Below, piece after piece: positions 50,109-58,980 of a stretch of 64,000 nucleotides of DNA. Origin of the DNA: Halorussus salinus (GTDB lineage Archaea; Halobacteriota; Halobacteria; Halobacteriales; Haladaptataceae); the NCBI RefSeq assembly GCF_004765815.2, contig NZ_SBIS02000011.1, forward strand, positions 1 to 64,000. Direction: 5' to 3'. How positions within the stretch are numbered: position 1 is the stretch's first letter; every line of letters begins with the position of its first letter. Below the pieces are notes generated by a model. It was not told where the DNA came from and made no database searches. It was given only the letters and a program-made list of their open reading frames with translations. The position numbers and the translations under genes were made by a program.

Positions 50109-50594
50109 CTACACTGCTTTTCCGGTAGAAATATCGAGAACACTGTTTTCGGCCATTTCGGGATACTCCCCGTAGACGTATTCGAGCAGTTCCCAGAGGT
50201 CCATTCCGTTGTACCGACGTTTGACTGCCTCTAAGCTGTCTAATGCCTCGGGAAATTCACTTTCCGGACAGTCGCGCGCTCGTTCGAGCGTTCGCTCACC
50301 TTTTTCCGTGAGTACGTACGTCTGTTTGTCGTCGTTGTCACCGTCGGTCGGTTCGTCTATTCGACGTACGAAACCCTGCGCTTCCAGTTTGTCGATATCG
50401 TCGTAGAGCGGCTTCGAGTACGGCCCGTACTGACCCGGCTCGTACGAATAAAACGTCTCCTGCAGCGTCTCCCGCTGTGCGAGGAAGACCAGTTTCATGA
50501 ACCTCGTAATCCCCTCGATCGGCTCTTCGTCGTTGGTCTGTAGGAGAGCCAACGGGAGGAGCTTGGTGTTCATCGTGCGTACGTTGAACTGCAT
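50109..50594 (-). CDS. Winged-helix protein, SocA/Panacea- or PadR-like
   Basis: The 161-aa protein has ITRFMKLVFLAQRE, then YEPGQYGPYSKPLYDDIDKL and a YVLTEKGERTL wing. The 'FAQ/LAQ...YGPYS' pattern resembles SocA-like (Panacea, DUF4065-type) antitoxin domains, and also archaeal wHTH regulators. An in-frame second Met lies at residue 8. Codon use is lower in GC. Possible partner: the convergent membrane protein at 49276. Confidence 0.6.
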   Translation of the reverse strand: MQFNVRTMNTKLLPLALLQTNDEEPIEGITRFMKLVFLAQRETLQETFYSYEPGQYGPYSKPLYDDIDKLEAQGFVRRIDEPTDGDNDDKQTYVLTEKGERTLERARDCPESEFPEALDSLEAVKRRYNGMDLWELLEYVYGEYPEMAENSVLDISTGKAV

Positions 50595-50632
50595 CGTATA
50601 CGACTCTTGTGGTGTTTTGAACGGCGACGAAT

Positions 50633-51028
50633 TTAAATTCCGAGCGCCCGCCGAATCCGCGCCACGACGCCGCCACCGCCCGAGACCGGCAACTCCCGGC
50701 GGAGCGCGTCGAGTTCCTCGTCGTCGAAGCGCTCGTCGGTGCGTGCCTCGTCAAGCCACTGCTCCCACTCGTCCTCGGTGAGAAGCCCCTCCGACCCCTC
50801 GCCCCACTGTTCGACCAGCGCCTCGCGCTCCCGGAACGGAACGTCCATCTCGCCGCCGCCCCAGTAGAGCGGCGAGAGGTGGAACTCCGCCGCGTCACCG
50901 CCGGACTCCTCGTCGGGTCCGGTCGGGTCGTCGTCCGGAAACGCGACCCGATAGGGGTAGTCGTTGTAGAGGAACACGTCGTCGGGCGTGACGGTATCGC
51001 CGTTCGGGAGCGTGAGCGTTCGGTCCAT
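50633..51028 (-). CDS. Conserved-looking hypothetical protein, 131 aa
   Basis: Acidic protein with MDRTLTLPNGDTVTPDDVFL, LYWGGGEMDVP and a C-terminal helix VVARIRRALGI. No family recognised. It lies 52 bases downstream of the KaiC-like gene on the same strand, so they may be co-transcribed. Confidence 0.6.
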   Translation of the reverse strand: MDRTLTLPNGDTVTPDDVFLYNDYPYRVAFPDDDPTGPDEESGGDAAEFHLSPLYWGGGEMDVPFREREALVEQWGEGSEGLLTEDEWEQWLDEARTDERFDDEELDALRRELPVSGGGGVVARIRRALGI

Positions 51029-51080
51029 TCGCTGGCGGGAGTTGGGTCGCCCCAGTCTTGAGGATTGCGCGGTCGGCGGG

Positions 51081-52634
51081 CTACTCGATGCCGTCCCCGC
51101 CGCTCGCCCTGACTTCGAGGTACGGCGGTTCGTCGAGGTGGCTGACGTGGCGGCTGACCCCGGTCTGGCCGCCCGCGCTCTTGTTGAGGCGGACGTACTC
51201 CATCCCGTTGTCGTGGACCCACTGGCGGAGGACCTGCTGGGCGTCGTGGACGTAGAACTCCGCGAGTTGCTCGCCCATCGAGACCGGGTTCTGGACGAAG
51301 ACCACGTTGTCCGCGTCGGTGAGGATGTTCGCCCGCGCCCAGTTGTACTGGAACCGCACGTCGGACGGCCCGAGGTCCTGAAGCATCGTCTCGGTGTAGA
51401 CGAACGCCGTCAGCGGTTGGGTCCGCCGGTCGGTCAGCGTCCGGTAGATGCGAAGCAGTTTCTGGGTCAGGTAGAACTTGCTCTGGCTCAACAGGTCCCA
51501 CAGCCCCGAGAGGTGGACCGGGAAGACGTTGCGGTGGTCCACGTCCCACGCGTTCGACCAGTCCACGACGAACAGTCGGTCCTCGTCCAGCAACGTCTCC
51601 AGCGGCGCGACGTGCGAACAGACCGTCTCGCGGAGCCACCCCGGCGTCATGTTGGGTTCCGGGAATAGCGCGACCGACCGGTCGGCTTCCAGCGCGCCGA
51701 GGAGGCCGCCCGCGATGGTCGCGCTCACGTCCGCCCGGCCGTCGTTCTCGATGACCGTCGAGTTGCCCTCCGGGTAGCCGCCGCCGGTCAGTCGGTCCAA
51801 CCCCGCGATGCCGGTGGTGACGGCGTCGGCGTCGGGGTTGGCCTGCCGGTCGTCGCGGGCGAAGACTTCGATTCCGCCGTCGGTTATCTCGAACTCGTGG
51901 GGAGCGGTGTCGTGGTCTACGCCGCGGAGCTTCGTCACCTCCAGAAACCGGTGGTACTCCCCGGCGACGCGCTCGCGGGTGAGTCGCACCGCGCCGTGGG
52001 TCGTGAACTGGAGGAGTTCCGCGGCGGGCACGTCCTCGTGGGCGTCGCTCTCCTCGGCGACGAAGATGCTCGCGGCACCGAACTCCTCGGAGAAGGTCCG
52101 GACGAGTTCGAGCAGTCCCCGGCGAAATCGGGGCGTATCGTCGGCCAGCGGAGCCAATCCGGAAACGCTGTCGAAGACCACTCGGTCGCACTGGTCGTAC
52201 TCCGCGAGGTGGTCGCGGATGTACTCCATCTCGAAGGGCACGTCCGCACCGAACGCCCCCACGCTCGTCTCGTCGTCGCCGACCGTCCCGAGCGTCAGTT
52301 GCTCCTCGTCGTCGAAGACGTGGCCCGGCGTCGCGTGGACCGACGTGACGTGCAGTCCGTCCGCGTCGAGGTCGAACGCGAAGTTCCGGAACGAGTCGTG
52401 TAACTCGTCGAGCGTCTGTTCCGTACTCACGTACAGCACCTCCTCGTCGGCCGCCAGTCCGGCCTGCAGGAACTGCATGCCGAGCGTACTCTTCCCCGCG
52501 CCGGGACCGCCGCTGACGAGTATCGGTCGGTTGCGGGGGACGCCACCGCGGAGCATCCGGTCGAGGACGGTGTCGCCGGTGCTGGCCGGAGACCGGCCGC
52601 TCTGCGCCGTAGCGTCTGGAAAGCTCTCTGCCAT
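51081..52634 (-). CDS. KaiC-like RecA-superfamily ATPase, second domain lacks Walker A
   Basis: The 517-aa protein has an N-terminal KaiC-like domain with Walker A SGGPGAGKST (41-50) and Walker B DRVVFDSVSGL. The second, similar domain begins GIAGLDRLTGGGYPEGNSTV but has IENDGRADVS where a P-loop should be, so it probably does not hydrolyse ATP. Haloarchaea have many KaiC-like signalling ATPases with unknown partners. The C terminus is rich in aromatic and charged residues. Confidence 0.82.
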   Translation of the reverse strand: MAESFPDATAQSGRSPASTGDTVLDRMLRGGVPRNRPILVSGGPGAGKSTLGMQFLQAGLAADEEVLYVSTEQTLDELHDSFRNFAFDLDADGLHVTSVHATPGHVFDDEEQLTLGTVGDDETSVGAFGADVPFEMEYIRDHLAEYDQCDRVVFDSVSGLAPLADDTPRFRRGLLELVRTFSEEFGAASIFVAEESDAHEDVPAAELLQFTTHGAVRLTRERVAGEYHRFLEVTKLRGVDHDTAPHEFEITDGGIEVFARDDRQANPDADAVTTGIAGLDRLTGGGYPEGNSTVIENDGRADVSATIAGGLLGALEADRSVALFPEPNMTPGWLRETVCSHVAPLETLLDEDRLFVVDWSNAWDVDHRNVFPVHLSGLWDLLSQSKFYLTQKLLRIYRTLTDRRTQPLTAFVYTETMLQDLGPSDVRFQYNWARANILTDADNVVFVQNPVSMGEQLAEFYVHDAQQVLRQWVHDNGMEYVRLNKSAGGQTGVSRHVSHLDEPPYLEVRASGGDGIE

Positions 52635-52806
52635 TCGCTTCGGCGTTCTCCCTTACAAGTCAAACTTCTTTTGACTCGGAATTAAAGAACTGCGGCGTTC
52701 GCCCCGCTCCGGGTAACGTGTTCGACAAGCGACTCCGGACACCGGGCACCGAACACCGGAGAGCGCCCACGAAAGATTTAGATCGCCGGTCTCGGTACGG
52801 AGGAGT

Positions 52807-53829
52807 ATGACGACCGCGGCCCCGCAGGAGCGACTGCGCGACCGGATGCTCGACCTCGACCCCCGAGAGTTCGAGGTCCTCTGCAAAGTCGTCCTCGCCG
52901 ACGAACTCCGGACCGCCAGTCTGGCTGTCACTCCGGCCTCGCAGGACGGCGGCATCGACATCGAGGGGCGACTCGACTACGACTGGTTCGCCGCCGACTT
53001 CGGCGTGCAGGTCAAGCGGTACAGTCCGGGTAACGTCGTCGGCAACGACCGCGTCCACCGACTCGCGGGCGCGCTGGTCGAGAACGGCTACGCGCTGGGC
53101 ACCTTCGTCACGACGAGTTCCTACTCCGGTCCGGCGAGGAGGACCGCCGAGGAGTTGCCGATTCAGTTGGTCTCGGGCACGGACCTCGCGGCGTCGATGC
53201 TCCGAACCGGCCTCGGCGTGACCGAGACCGACGGCGAGTACGACCTCGACGCGACCTTCTGGCAGGACTTACGCGAGAGCGACGAGCGAGTCCCCGCGAG
53301 CGAGGTCCCGCTCGGCAACGACTTCGGGAAGATTCGCGCGGTCCTCCGCGCGATTCGAGCGACCGACGGCACCCGCGACGAGATTCGGCAGTGGGTGGCC
53401 CGGAACACCGGCTACGACCTCTCGGAGCGCCACGTCTACAGCCACGCGAACTCGGCGACGGTCCTCGGTCTGGCCCGGAAAGAGCCGTCGGCGTCGGGCG
53501 ACGGAGCGACGCGCTGGGGCCTCACGGCGACCGGCGCGGAGTACGTCCGGGCGCGACCGGACTCGACCCCGGCGCGGCGACTCCTCGAGCGAGCGATTCG
53601 GAGCGTCGAACTCGTCGAGCGCGTCCTCGCGGCGGCCGCGGAGGCGGGCGAACTCACGACGGCGGAGATAGACGACCTGCTCGCCGACGAGACGACCGGT
53701 CTCTCCGAGTCGAGCGTCCAGCGCCGGGGGAGCGCCCTCCGGACGTGGCTCGAACTCCTCCCCGAAATCACCGTCGAGGGGCCGCGAACTGCAAAGAGAT
53801 ACGTCTACGACGGCGAGCGCGGCAGCTAA
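52807..53829 (+). CDS. Mrr-type restriction endonuclease-like protein
   Basis: The 340-aa protein has an Mrr_cat nuclease domain: ASQDGGIDIEGRL (D51 region) and FGVQVKRY (Gln68-x-Lys70), with VHRLAGALVENGYALGTFVT after it. The C-terminal half (150-340) has two helical regions resembling winged helices (for example DEIRQWVARNTGYDLSERHV). Mrr proteins cut modified DNA. No methyltransferase gene is nearby, so it could be a type IV enzyme or a repair protein. A TATA-like ATTTAGATC lies about 35 bases upstream. Confidence 0.85.
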   Translation: MTTAAPQERLRDRMLDLDPREFEVLCKVVLADELRTASLAVTPASQDGGIDIEGRLDYDWFAADFGVQVKRYSPGNVVGNDRVHRLAGALVENGYALGTFVTTSSYSGPARRTAEELPIQLVSGTDLAASMLRTGLGVTETDGEYDLDATFWQDLRESDERVPASEVPLGNDFGKIRAVLRAIRATDGTRDEIRQWVARNTGYDLSERHVYSHANSATVLGLARKEPSASGDGATRWGLTATGAEYVRARPDSTPARRLLERAIRSVELVERVLAAAAEAGELTTAEIDDLLADETTGLSESSVQRRGSALRTWLELLPEITVEGPRTAKRYVYDGERGS

Positions 53830-53876
53830 TTGTTACCGGTGTCGTGCCGAGACCTCCCCCGGAGCCGTACCGAGAA

Positions 53877-55154
53877 CTACCCGCTGTCCTGTTCACAGCC
53901 CGCGAGGAGCCAGTTCCGGGCGTCGGTGAGCGCCCGCTCGCGCTCGCCGACGGTCCAGTCGCCGTCGTCGGCGACCGGCCGGGCGACCTGCACCGTCGGC
54001 GACGAGACCCACGAGAGGGGCGGCCGCAGGTCGCTGTGGAACCCGTAAGCCGACAACAGCGACGAGGGGAGCGGGTCGCCGGGCGCGAGCAGGAGGTCGG
54101 CGTCGGCGTGCCGCCGGACGACCGCCGCGAGGAGCGCCGACAGCGCGCGTTCCCGGTCGGCTCCTCCGACGAGGGGCACCACGTCGGCGAGTCGCGCGAC
54201 CGCGGTCCCGTCCGGCCGAGTCCGGCGTCCGACAACGAGCGCGGCGGTCGGCGAGTCGTCGTTCGCGCCACTCTCGCGCCGGTCGCCGCCAGACCCGTCA
54301 CGCCCGCCGCCGTCGCGCGCGACGACCGTCTCGTAGTTCCACCGCGGATTTTCGAAGCGCCAGTCGTAGAACCGCTCGTCGCGGGCGACGTGGATTCGGC
54401 CGGGCGCGCCCGCGTCGGCCAGCGACCCGAGGAGGCCCGCCGGAACGCCGTCGTGCCAGCGGCGCGCGACGCCGGTCTCCTCGGGCGCGAGGCGGTCCCG
54501 GACCGAGAGGTACGCCCGCGCCCCGAGTCGTCCGGCGAGTCGGCCCGCGGACGCCCCCGCAGACGCGACTACCTCGGCGAGTCGGCCCGACGACTCGACC
54601 ATCCCGGCGAGTCGGCCCGGCGACTCGACCGCACCGACGACGCCCTCGTCGGAGTCTGTCGGGAGCGCGTCTTCGACCCACGTCGAGGGGTCCTGCACGC
54701 GGTAGTGGGTCGCGCGCTCGGCGACGACCTCCCACCCGAGGTCGAGGTTGCCCGGCAGCGAGAGGTGGTTCGGGAAGTTGAAGAAGTAGTCCGCCTCGTC
54801 GGCGTAGCGGTCGATGGCGGCCTCGGTCATCCGGGTGAACAGGCCCCGACGCCGGTGGTCGCGCCGGACCATCGTGTCGCAGGGCTGGAGCGCCGAGAAC
54901 GCGCGCCCGTCGGCCCGGAGTTCGAGCGCGAAGAACGCCCGCGCGCCGACGACCTCGCCGTCCGTCTCCGCGAGGAGGACCGGCACGTGGTCGGCGTAGG
55001 GGTTCGCGCGGTACTTCCAGTCGAACCACGCCGCGCTGGCTCGCCCGCCGAGGACCGCCTCGAAGAGCGACCGGAAGGCCTCCTCGTCGTCCGACTCGAA
55101 GGGGCGGACGGTGTACTCGTCGTCGGACCGGTCGGTCGCCGGGGTCTCGCTCAC
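53877..55154 (-). CDS. GNAT-family N-acetyltransferase, long form, 425 aa
   Basis: The N-terminal 150 residues form a GNAT domain (YTVRPFESDDEEAFRSLFEA; MVRRDHRRRGLFTRMTEAAI as motif A). A second domain follows. The middle (about 175-205) is an Arg/Gly/Ser-rich repeat encoded by repeated GGCGAGTCGGCC units. Similar long GNATs (Eis-like) occur in actinobacteria and haloarchaea. Substrate unknown. The 272 bases upstream (55155-55426) hold nothing recognisable. Confidence 0.85.
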   Translation of the reverse strand: MSETPATDRSDDEYTVRPFESDDEEAFRSLFEAVLGGRASAAWFDWKYRANPYADHVPVLLAETDGEVVGARAFFALELRADGRAFSALQPCDTMVRRDHRRRGLFTRMTEAAIDRYADEADYFFNFPNHLSLPGNLDLGWEVVAERATHYRVQDPSTWVEDALPTDSDEGVVGAVESPGRLAGMVESSGRLAEVVASAGASAGRLAGRLGARAYLSVRDRLAPEETGVARRWHDGVPAGLLGSLADAGAPGRIHVARDERFYDWRFENPRWNYETVVARDGGGRDGSGGDRRESGANDDSPTAALVVGRRTRPDGTAVARLADVVPLVGGADRERALSALLAAVVRRHADADLLLAPGDPLPSSLLSAYGFHSDLRPPLSWVSSPTVQVARPVADDGDWTVGERERALTDARNWLLAGCEQDSG

Positions 55155-55426
55155 GGCGCTCCTCCCGAGGACCGGGCGCTCGGTTCGCTCCCCGTTTCCG
55201 ACTGCGCCGTCGAACCGCGGTCGCGCACAGCGAGCATCGTCCGCTCCTCGGCGCTCGTCGCACTATACTACGCGCCGCCTAACCGACCGCCGCCGTCGGA
55301 TAGGCTGTTCTTTCCGCGCGTCGCTCGCGCCGGGACTGCCGCGACAAACCGCGCTGAATCGCGGAACGGCGACTCCCGCGAGCGCCGCTGAGAAGACCGA
55401 CGGCCGCCAGAACGGACTCCCTGTCC

Positions 55427-56407
55427 TCAGAGGAGGTCGCGGTTCCGGAAGTAGACCAGTCCGGCCAGCGGCGTGAGGACCGTCCAACCCAACAGGACGA
55501 CCGCCGCGAACCAGTGGGAGGTCGCCACCGTCGAAATCGAGTCGGCGGGCGTCGTGATGACGGGGTGGTACCCCACGTCGGCGAACAGCGTCGTCAGCTT
55601 CACGTAGGCGTTGATGGGGTTGAGCCGACCGACCCAGAAGTACCACTCGGGCTTGGGATAGGGGTCCTCGACGCCCGACATGAGCAGGAACTGGAGCGCG
55701 GGCCACCCCGCCCGGAGGACGGTGAACGCCGCGATGACCACCGCGACCGAGCGGTTCGAGGTGTCGGCGTACGCCGAGGCGGTGAGTCCGATGCCGACGA
55801 ACAACAGCGCGTAGGGAATAGAGAGCATCGTCAGCCCGACCATCCCGAGGAGCGAGCCGTTCTCGAACGTGAGCGCGACGATGACGCCCGTGAGGACGAG
55901 ACAGACCACCAGCGGGACGACGACGACCGCCGACCGCGAGAGGTACTTGCCGACGTACGCCTCGTCGCGGGAGTTGGGCAGGCCCAGCAGGAACCGGACG
56001 CTCCCGGTCTCGCGCTCGCCGACCAGCGCGGCGTAGCTCCCGACCAGACAGACCAGCGGGAGGAGGACCGACAGCGCCGACCCGACCGCCACGATTGCGA
56101 GTTCCATGTCCGGCCGCCCGCCCACCGACTGCGGTTCCGAGAGCGCGAGCGTCGCCACGACCGCCAGCACGGTGAACCCGACGACCACGCCCGCGATCTG
56201 CTTGGGGTTCCCGAGGAAGACCAGCGCGAGGAGCGACGCGATGGCGGCGAGACCGCCGACGCCGCCCAACAGCGCCACGTCGCTGGCCAGCGCGAACAGG
56301 CCGACCGCGACCACGGTCGCCAGCGCGACGATGGCCGAGACCGCGGTGCCGGTCCGGGACCGGTAGACGCTGGTCAAATCGCGCCGGAACACGTCGGCGC
56401 GGCTCAC
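55427..56407 (-). CDS. ABC-2 type exporter permease
   Basis: The 326-aa protein begins at GTG 56407, overlapping the ATPase stop (GTGA). About six helices are present. RETGSVRFLLGLPNSRDEAYVG is the conserved cytoplasmic loop of the NosY/YhaP ABC-2 family. It pairs with the ATPase encoded upstream. Substrate unknown; such pairs are often drug, lipid or copper-related exporters. Confidence 0.87.
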   Translation of the reverse strand: MSRADVFRRDLTSVYRSRTGTAVSAIVALATVVAVGLFALASDVALLGGVGGLAAIASLLALVFLGNPKQIAGVVVGFTVLAVVATLALSEPQSVGGRPDMELAIVAVGSALSVLLPLVCLVGSYAALVGERETGSVRFLLGLPNSRDEAYVGKYLSRSAVVVVPLVVCLVLTGVIVALTFENGSLLGMVGLTMLSIPYALLFVGIGLTASAYADTSNRSVAVVIAAFTVLRAGWPALQFLLMSGVEDPYPKPEWYFWVGRLNPINAYVKLTTLFADVGYHPVITTPADSISTVATSHWFAAVVLLGWTVLTPLAGLVYFRNRDLL

Positions 56408-57315
56408 GCCGGACCCTCCGTGTACTTCGAGAACACGTCCGACAGCGACGCGTCGCTGACCTCGAAGTCCTCGAAGACGCCCGCGTCGGCGACCGCGTTC
56501 AGCGCCCGGAGCTTCGTCTCGCCGCCGCCGTCGCAGGCGATTTCGACGCGACCGTGGCGCTCCCGGACCTCGCGGACGCCCTCGATTTCGCGGAGGTCGG
56601 CCAGCAGCGACTCGGACACCGACGAGACCCACACCGAGAGGGTCGTGCCCGCACCGAGTTCCCGCTGGAGTTCGCCGACCTCGCCGACCGCCGCGAGCGA
56701 CCCGTCGAGCAGGATGCCGATGCGGTCGGCCACCGCGTCCACCTGTTCGAGGATGTGCGACGAGAAGAACACCGTCGCGCCCCGGTCGGCCTCCTCGACC
56801 ACGACCTCACGGAGGGTGCGCGCGCCGTTGGGGTCGAGACCGGTCGATGGTTCGTCCAGCACGAGGAGGTCCGGATTACCGACCAAGGCGACGGCGAGCG
56901 CCATCCGCTGGCGCATCCCCTTCGAGTAGCCGCCAGCGCGCCTGTCGGCCGCTTCCCGGAGGCCTACCCTGTCGAGCAGTTCGTCGGGGTCGTCGTCGGC
57001 GTCCTTCGTCTCGATGGCGTGTTCGACGTGTTCGCGCCCGGTGAGCCGCGGGTACGCGCCGTAGCCCTCCAGCAGGAGGCCCGACCGCTCGCGGACCGCG
57101 ACCGACTCGCGGTTGGCGTCGTTCCCGAACACCCGAATCTCGCCGCTGGTCGGCTTCGTGAAGTCCAACATCGCGTTGATGGTCGTGGACTTCCCGGCAC
57201 CGTTCGGGCCGAGGAAGCCGAACACCTCGCCCTCCTCGACCGACAGCGACAGGCCGTCTACCGCGGCAACGTCGCCGAACTGCTTCGTCAACTCGTCTAT
57301 CTCGATGACTGACAT
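56404..57315 (-). CDS. ABC-2 exporter ATP-binding protein
   Basis: The 303-aa ATPase has Walker A GPNGAGKSTT, signature YSKGMRQRMALAVALV, Walker B LLVLDEPSTGLDPNG and H-loop SSHILEQVD. A C-terminal 90-residue domain is typical of the CcmA/DrrA class. It is the first gene of a two-gene operon. Confidence 0.93.
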   Translation of the reverse strand: MSVIEIDELTKQFGDVAAVDGLSLSVEEGEVFGFLGPNGAGKSTTINAMLDFTKPTSGEIRVFGNDANRESVAVRERSGLLLEGYGAYPRLTGREHVEHAIETKDADDDPDELLDRVGLREAADRRAGGYSKGMRQRMALAVALVGNPDLLVLDEPSTGLDPNGARTLREVVVEEADRGATVFFSSHILEQVDAVADRIGILLDGSLAAVGEVGELQRELGAGTTLSVWVSSVSESLLADLREIEGVREVRERHGRVEIACDGGGETKLRALNAVADAGVFEDFEVSDASLSDVFSKYTEGPA

Positions 57316-57420
57316 TGGGGACCTTGTTGCCGTTGGCTCAGGGACGCGGAATAAGTCTTCTTGCTATCAGATATGCGAATCGACACGACGTAACCGACAA
57401 CCGACGTAGGCCAGTGGATC

Positions 57421-57560
57421 AGCCGCCGTCCTCGGCGGACTGAAAGGGCGAGCGAGGCTCGCGTTTACTCGGTCGTCTCAGCGCGGCCCTATTCGGCGCG
57501 CGCAGACCTGCGCGCGCCGAATATCCCGGTGAGCGACCGCGAGCCGCGCGAGGGCTTTCG
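57421..57560 (+). ncRNA. Candidate structured RNA or long leader upstream of the beta-CASP gene
   Basis: Consecutive stems can be drawn: GCCGCCG/CGGCGG (57422-57438), GCGAGC/GCTCGC with a 3-base loop (about 57449-57464), and a perfect 15-bp stem with a 2-base loop at 57491-57522. GAAAG (about 57442) is complementary to CTTTC (about 57556), which would close the whole set. Together they fill most of the 336-base gap before the MBL gene. The strand is assumed from the downstream gene. This could be an RNA element or a DNA palindrome; only the pairings are seen. Confidence 0.45.
57491..57522. repeat. Perfect 32-bp palindrome
   Basis: ATTCGGCGCGCGCAG is followed by AC and its exact reverse complement. 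It is the longest perfect inverted repeat I found in the window. A GTG at 57529 lies just after it. Confidence 0.9.
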
Positions 57561-57651
57561 AGGCTACCCTCCCTCTGAACCCATGTTCAACCCCGACTTC
57601 CCCACTCTAGAACCGACGGACGAAAAGGCCCGCGCCGAGTACTCCCCGCTA

Positions 57652-58902
57652 ATGAACATCGAGTTTCTCGGCGGAGCCCGCGAGATAGGGCGAAGCGCCC
57701 TCCTCGTGGACGACTCGCTCCTGCTGGACTACGGGATGGCGACGGGCAACCCGCCGTCGTTCCCGGTCGGCGACCCCGACCCCGACGCCGTGGTGGTGAG
57801 CCACGGCCACTTGGACCACGTCGGCGCGATTCCCTCCCTGCTGTCGGGCGACGCTCGCCCGCCGATTCACTGGACGCCGCCGACCCGCGACCTGACGCGC
57901 GTGCTGGCCGAGGACACGCTCAAGTTGCACGGCGGGAGCTACGACTGTCCGTTCACCCACACCGAGGTCAAGCGCATGAGCCAAGTTTCCGAGACCCACG
58001 GCTACGGCGAGACCTTCGCAGTCTGCGGGGGACCCGCGTCCGGCGGGTACGAAGTCACCTTCTACGACGCGGGCCACATTCCGGGGAGCGCGCACGTACT
58101 GGTGGACGACGGCGAGACCCGACTCCTCTATACCGGCGATTTTCATACGGAGGACACGCAACTCCTCTCGGGGACCACGGCCCGGCCTGACGCCGACATC
58201 GTGATTACGGAATCGACCTACTCCGACGTGGACCACGACCCCCGCCAGCAGGTCGAGGAGTCGTTCGTCGAGAGCGTCCGGACCACCATCTGGGAAGGTG
58301 GGACCGTCGTCGTCCCGGCGTTCGCCATCGGTCGAACGCAGGAGATGCTGATGGTCTGTGCGGCCCACGACCTCGACTGCTACGTCGATGGGATGGGCCA
58401 GCAGGTCACGCGCATCGCGCGCCAGTACCCCGAGTTCGTCCGGGACGCCGACGCCCTCGGTCGCGCGAAGTCCAACGCCCGGTTCGTCACCGGCCGCGAC
58501 GGCCAGCGCAAGCGCATCGCCGAGAAGAACACCGTCGTCGTGACGACCTCGGGGATGCTCTCGGGCGGCCCCGCGATGACCTACATTCCGGAAATCCGCG
58601 CGAACCCGACGAACAAAATCGCCTTCACGGGCTACCAAGTCGAGGGGACGCCGGGCCGGGAACTGCTGGACTCGGGGCGCGCCGAAATCGACGGACGAGT
58701 AATGCCCGTGAGCGCGCAGGTCGAGTCCTACGACTTCTCGGCGCACGCAGACCGTGACGGACTCTTGGGGTTCCTCGACTCGTATCGGAACGCGCAGATT
58801 CTCGTGAATCATGGCGACCGATGCGGGGACTTCGCCGACGAGTTGCGCGAGGAGGGCTTCGATGCGAGTGCCCCCGAACTCGGGGAGAGCATTCCTGCCT
58901 GA
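57652..58902 (+). CDS. MBL-fold/beta-CASP metallo-hydrolase (RNase-like)
   Basis: The 416-aa protein starts MNIEFLGGAREIGRSALLV, the typical family start. It has the metal motif VVSHGHLDHVGAIPSLL (HxHxDH), YDAGHIPGSAHV, LLYTGDFHTED and the beta-CASP region FAIGRTQEMLMVC, ending with DFSAHADRDGLLGF. Members are RNases or mRNA 3'-end processing factors (CPSF-like). Upstream in-frame starts at 57529 (GTG) and 57583 (ATG) would add 41 or 23 residues with no family resemblance; they would lie in the hairpin-rich leader. Confidence 0.88.
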   Translation: MNIEFLGGAREIGRSALLVDDSLLLDYGMATGNPPSFPVGDPDPDAVVVSHGHLDHVGAIPSLLSGDARPPIHWTPPTRDLTRVLAEDTLKLHGGSYDCPFTHTEVKRMSQVSETHGYGETFAVCGGPASGGYEVTFYDAGHIPGSAHVLVDDGETRLLYTGDFHTEDTQLLSGTTARPDADIVITESTYSDVDHDPRQQVEESFVESVRTTIWEGGTVVVPAFAIGRTQEMLMVCAAHDLDCYVDGMGQQVTRIARQYPEFVRDADALGRAKSNARFVTGRDGQRKRIAEKNTVVVTTSGMLSGGPAMTYIPEIRANPTNKIAFTGYQVEGTPGRELLDSGRAEIDGRVMPVSAQVESYDFSAHADRDGLLGFLDSYRNAQILVNHGDRCGDFADELREEGFDASAPELGESIPA

Positions 58903-58980
58903 CATGCTCTCTCGGAAACGACGAGGAGTCCCCGAGAGAGTAAGCGAACAAACTTCACTCGACGGCGGTACCACTCACAC

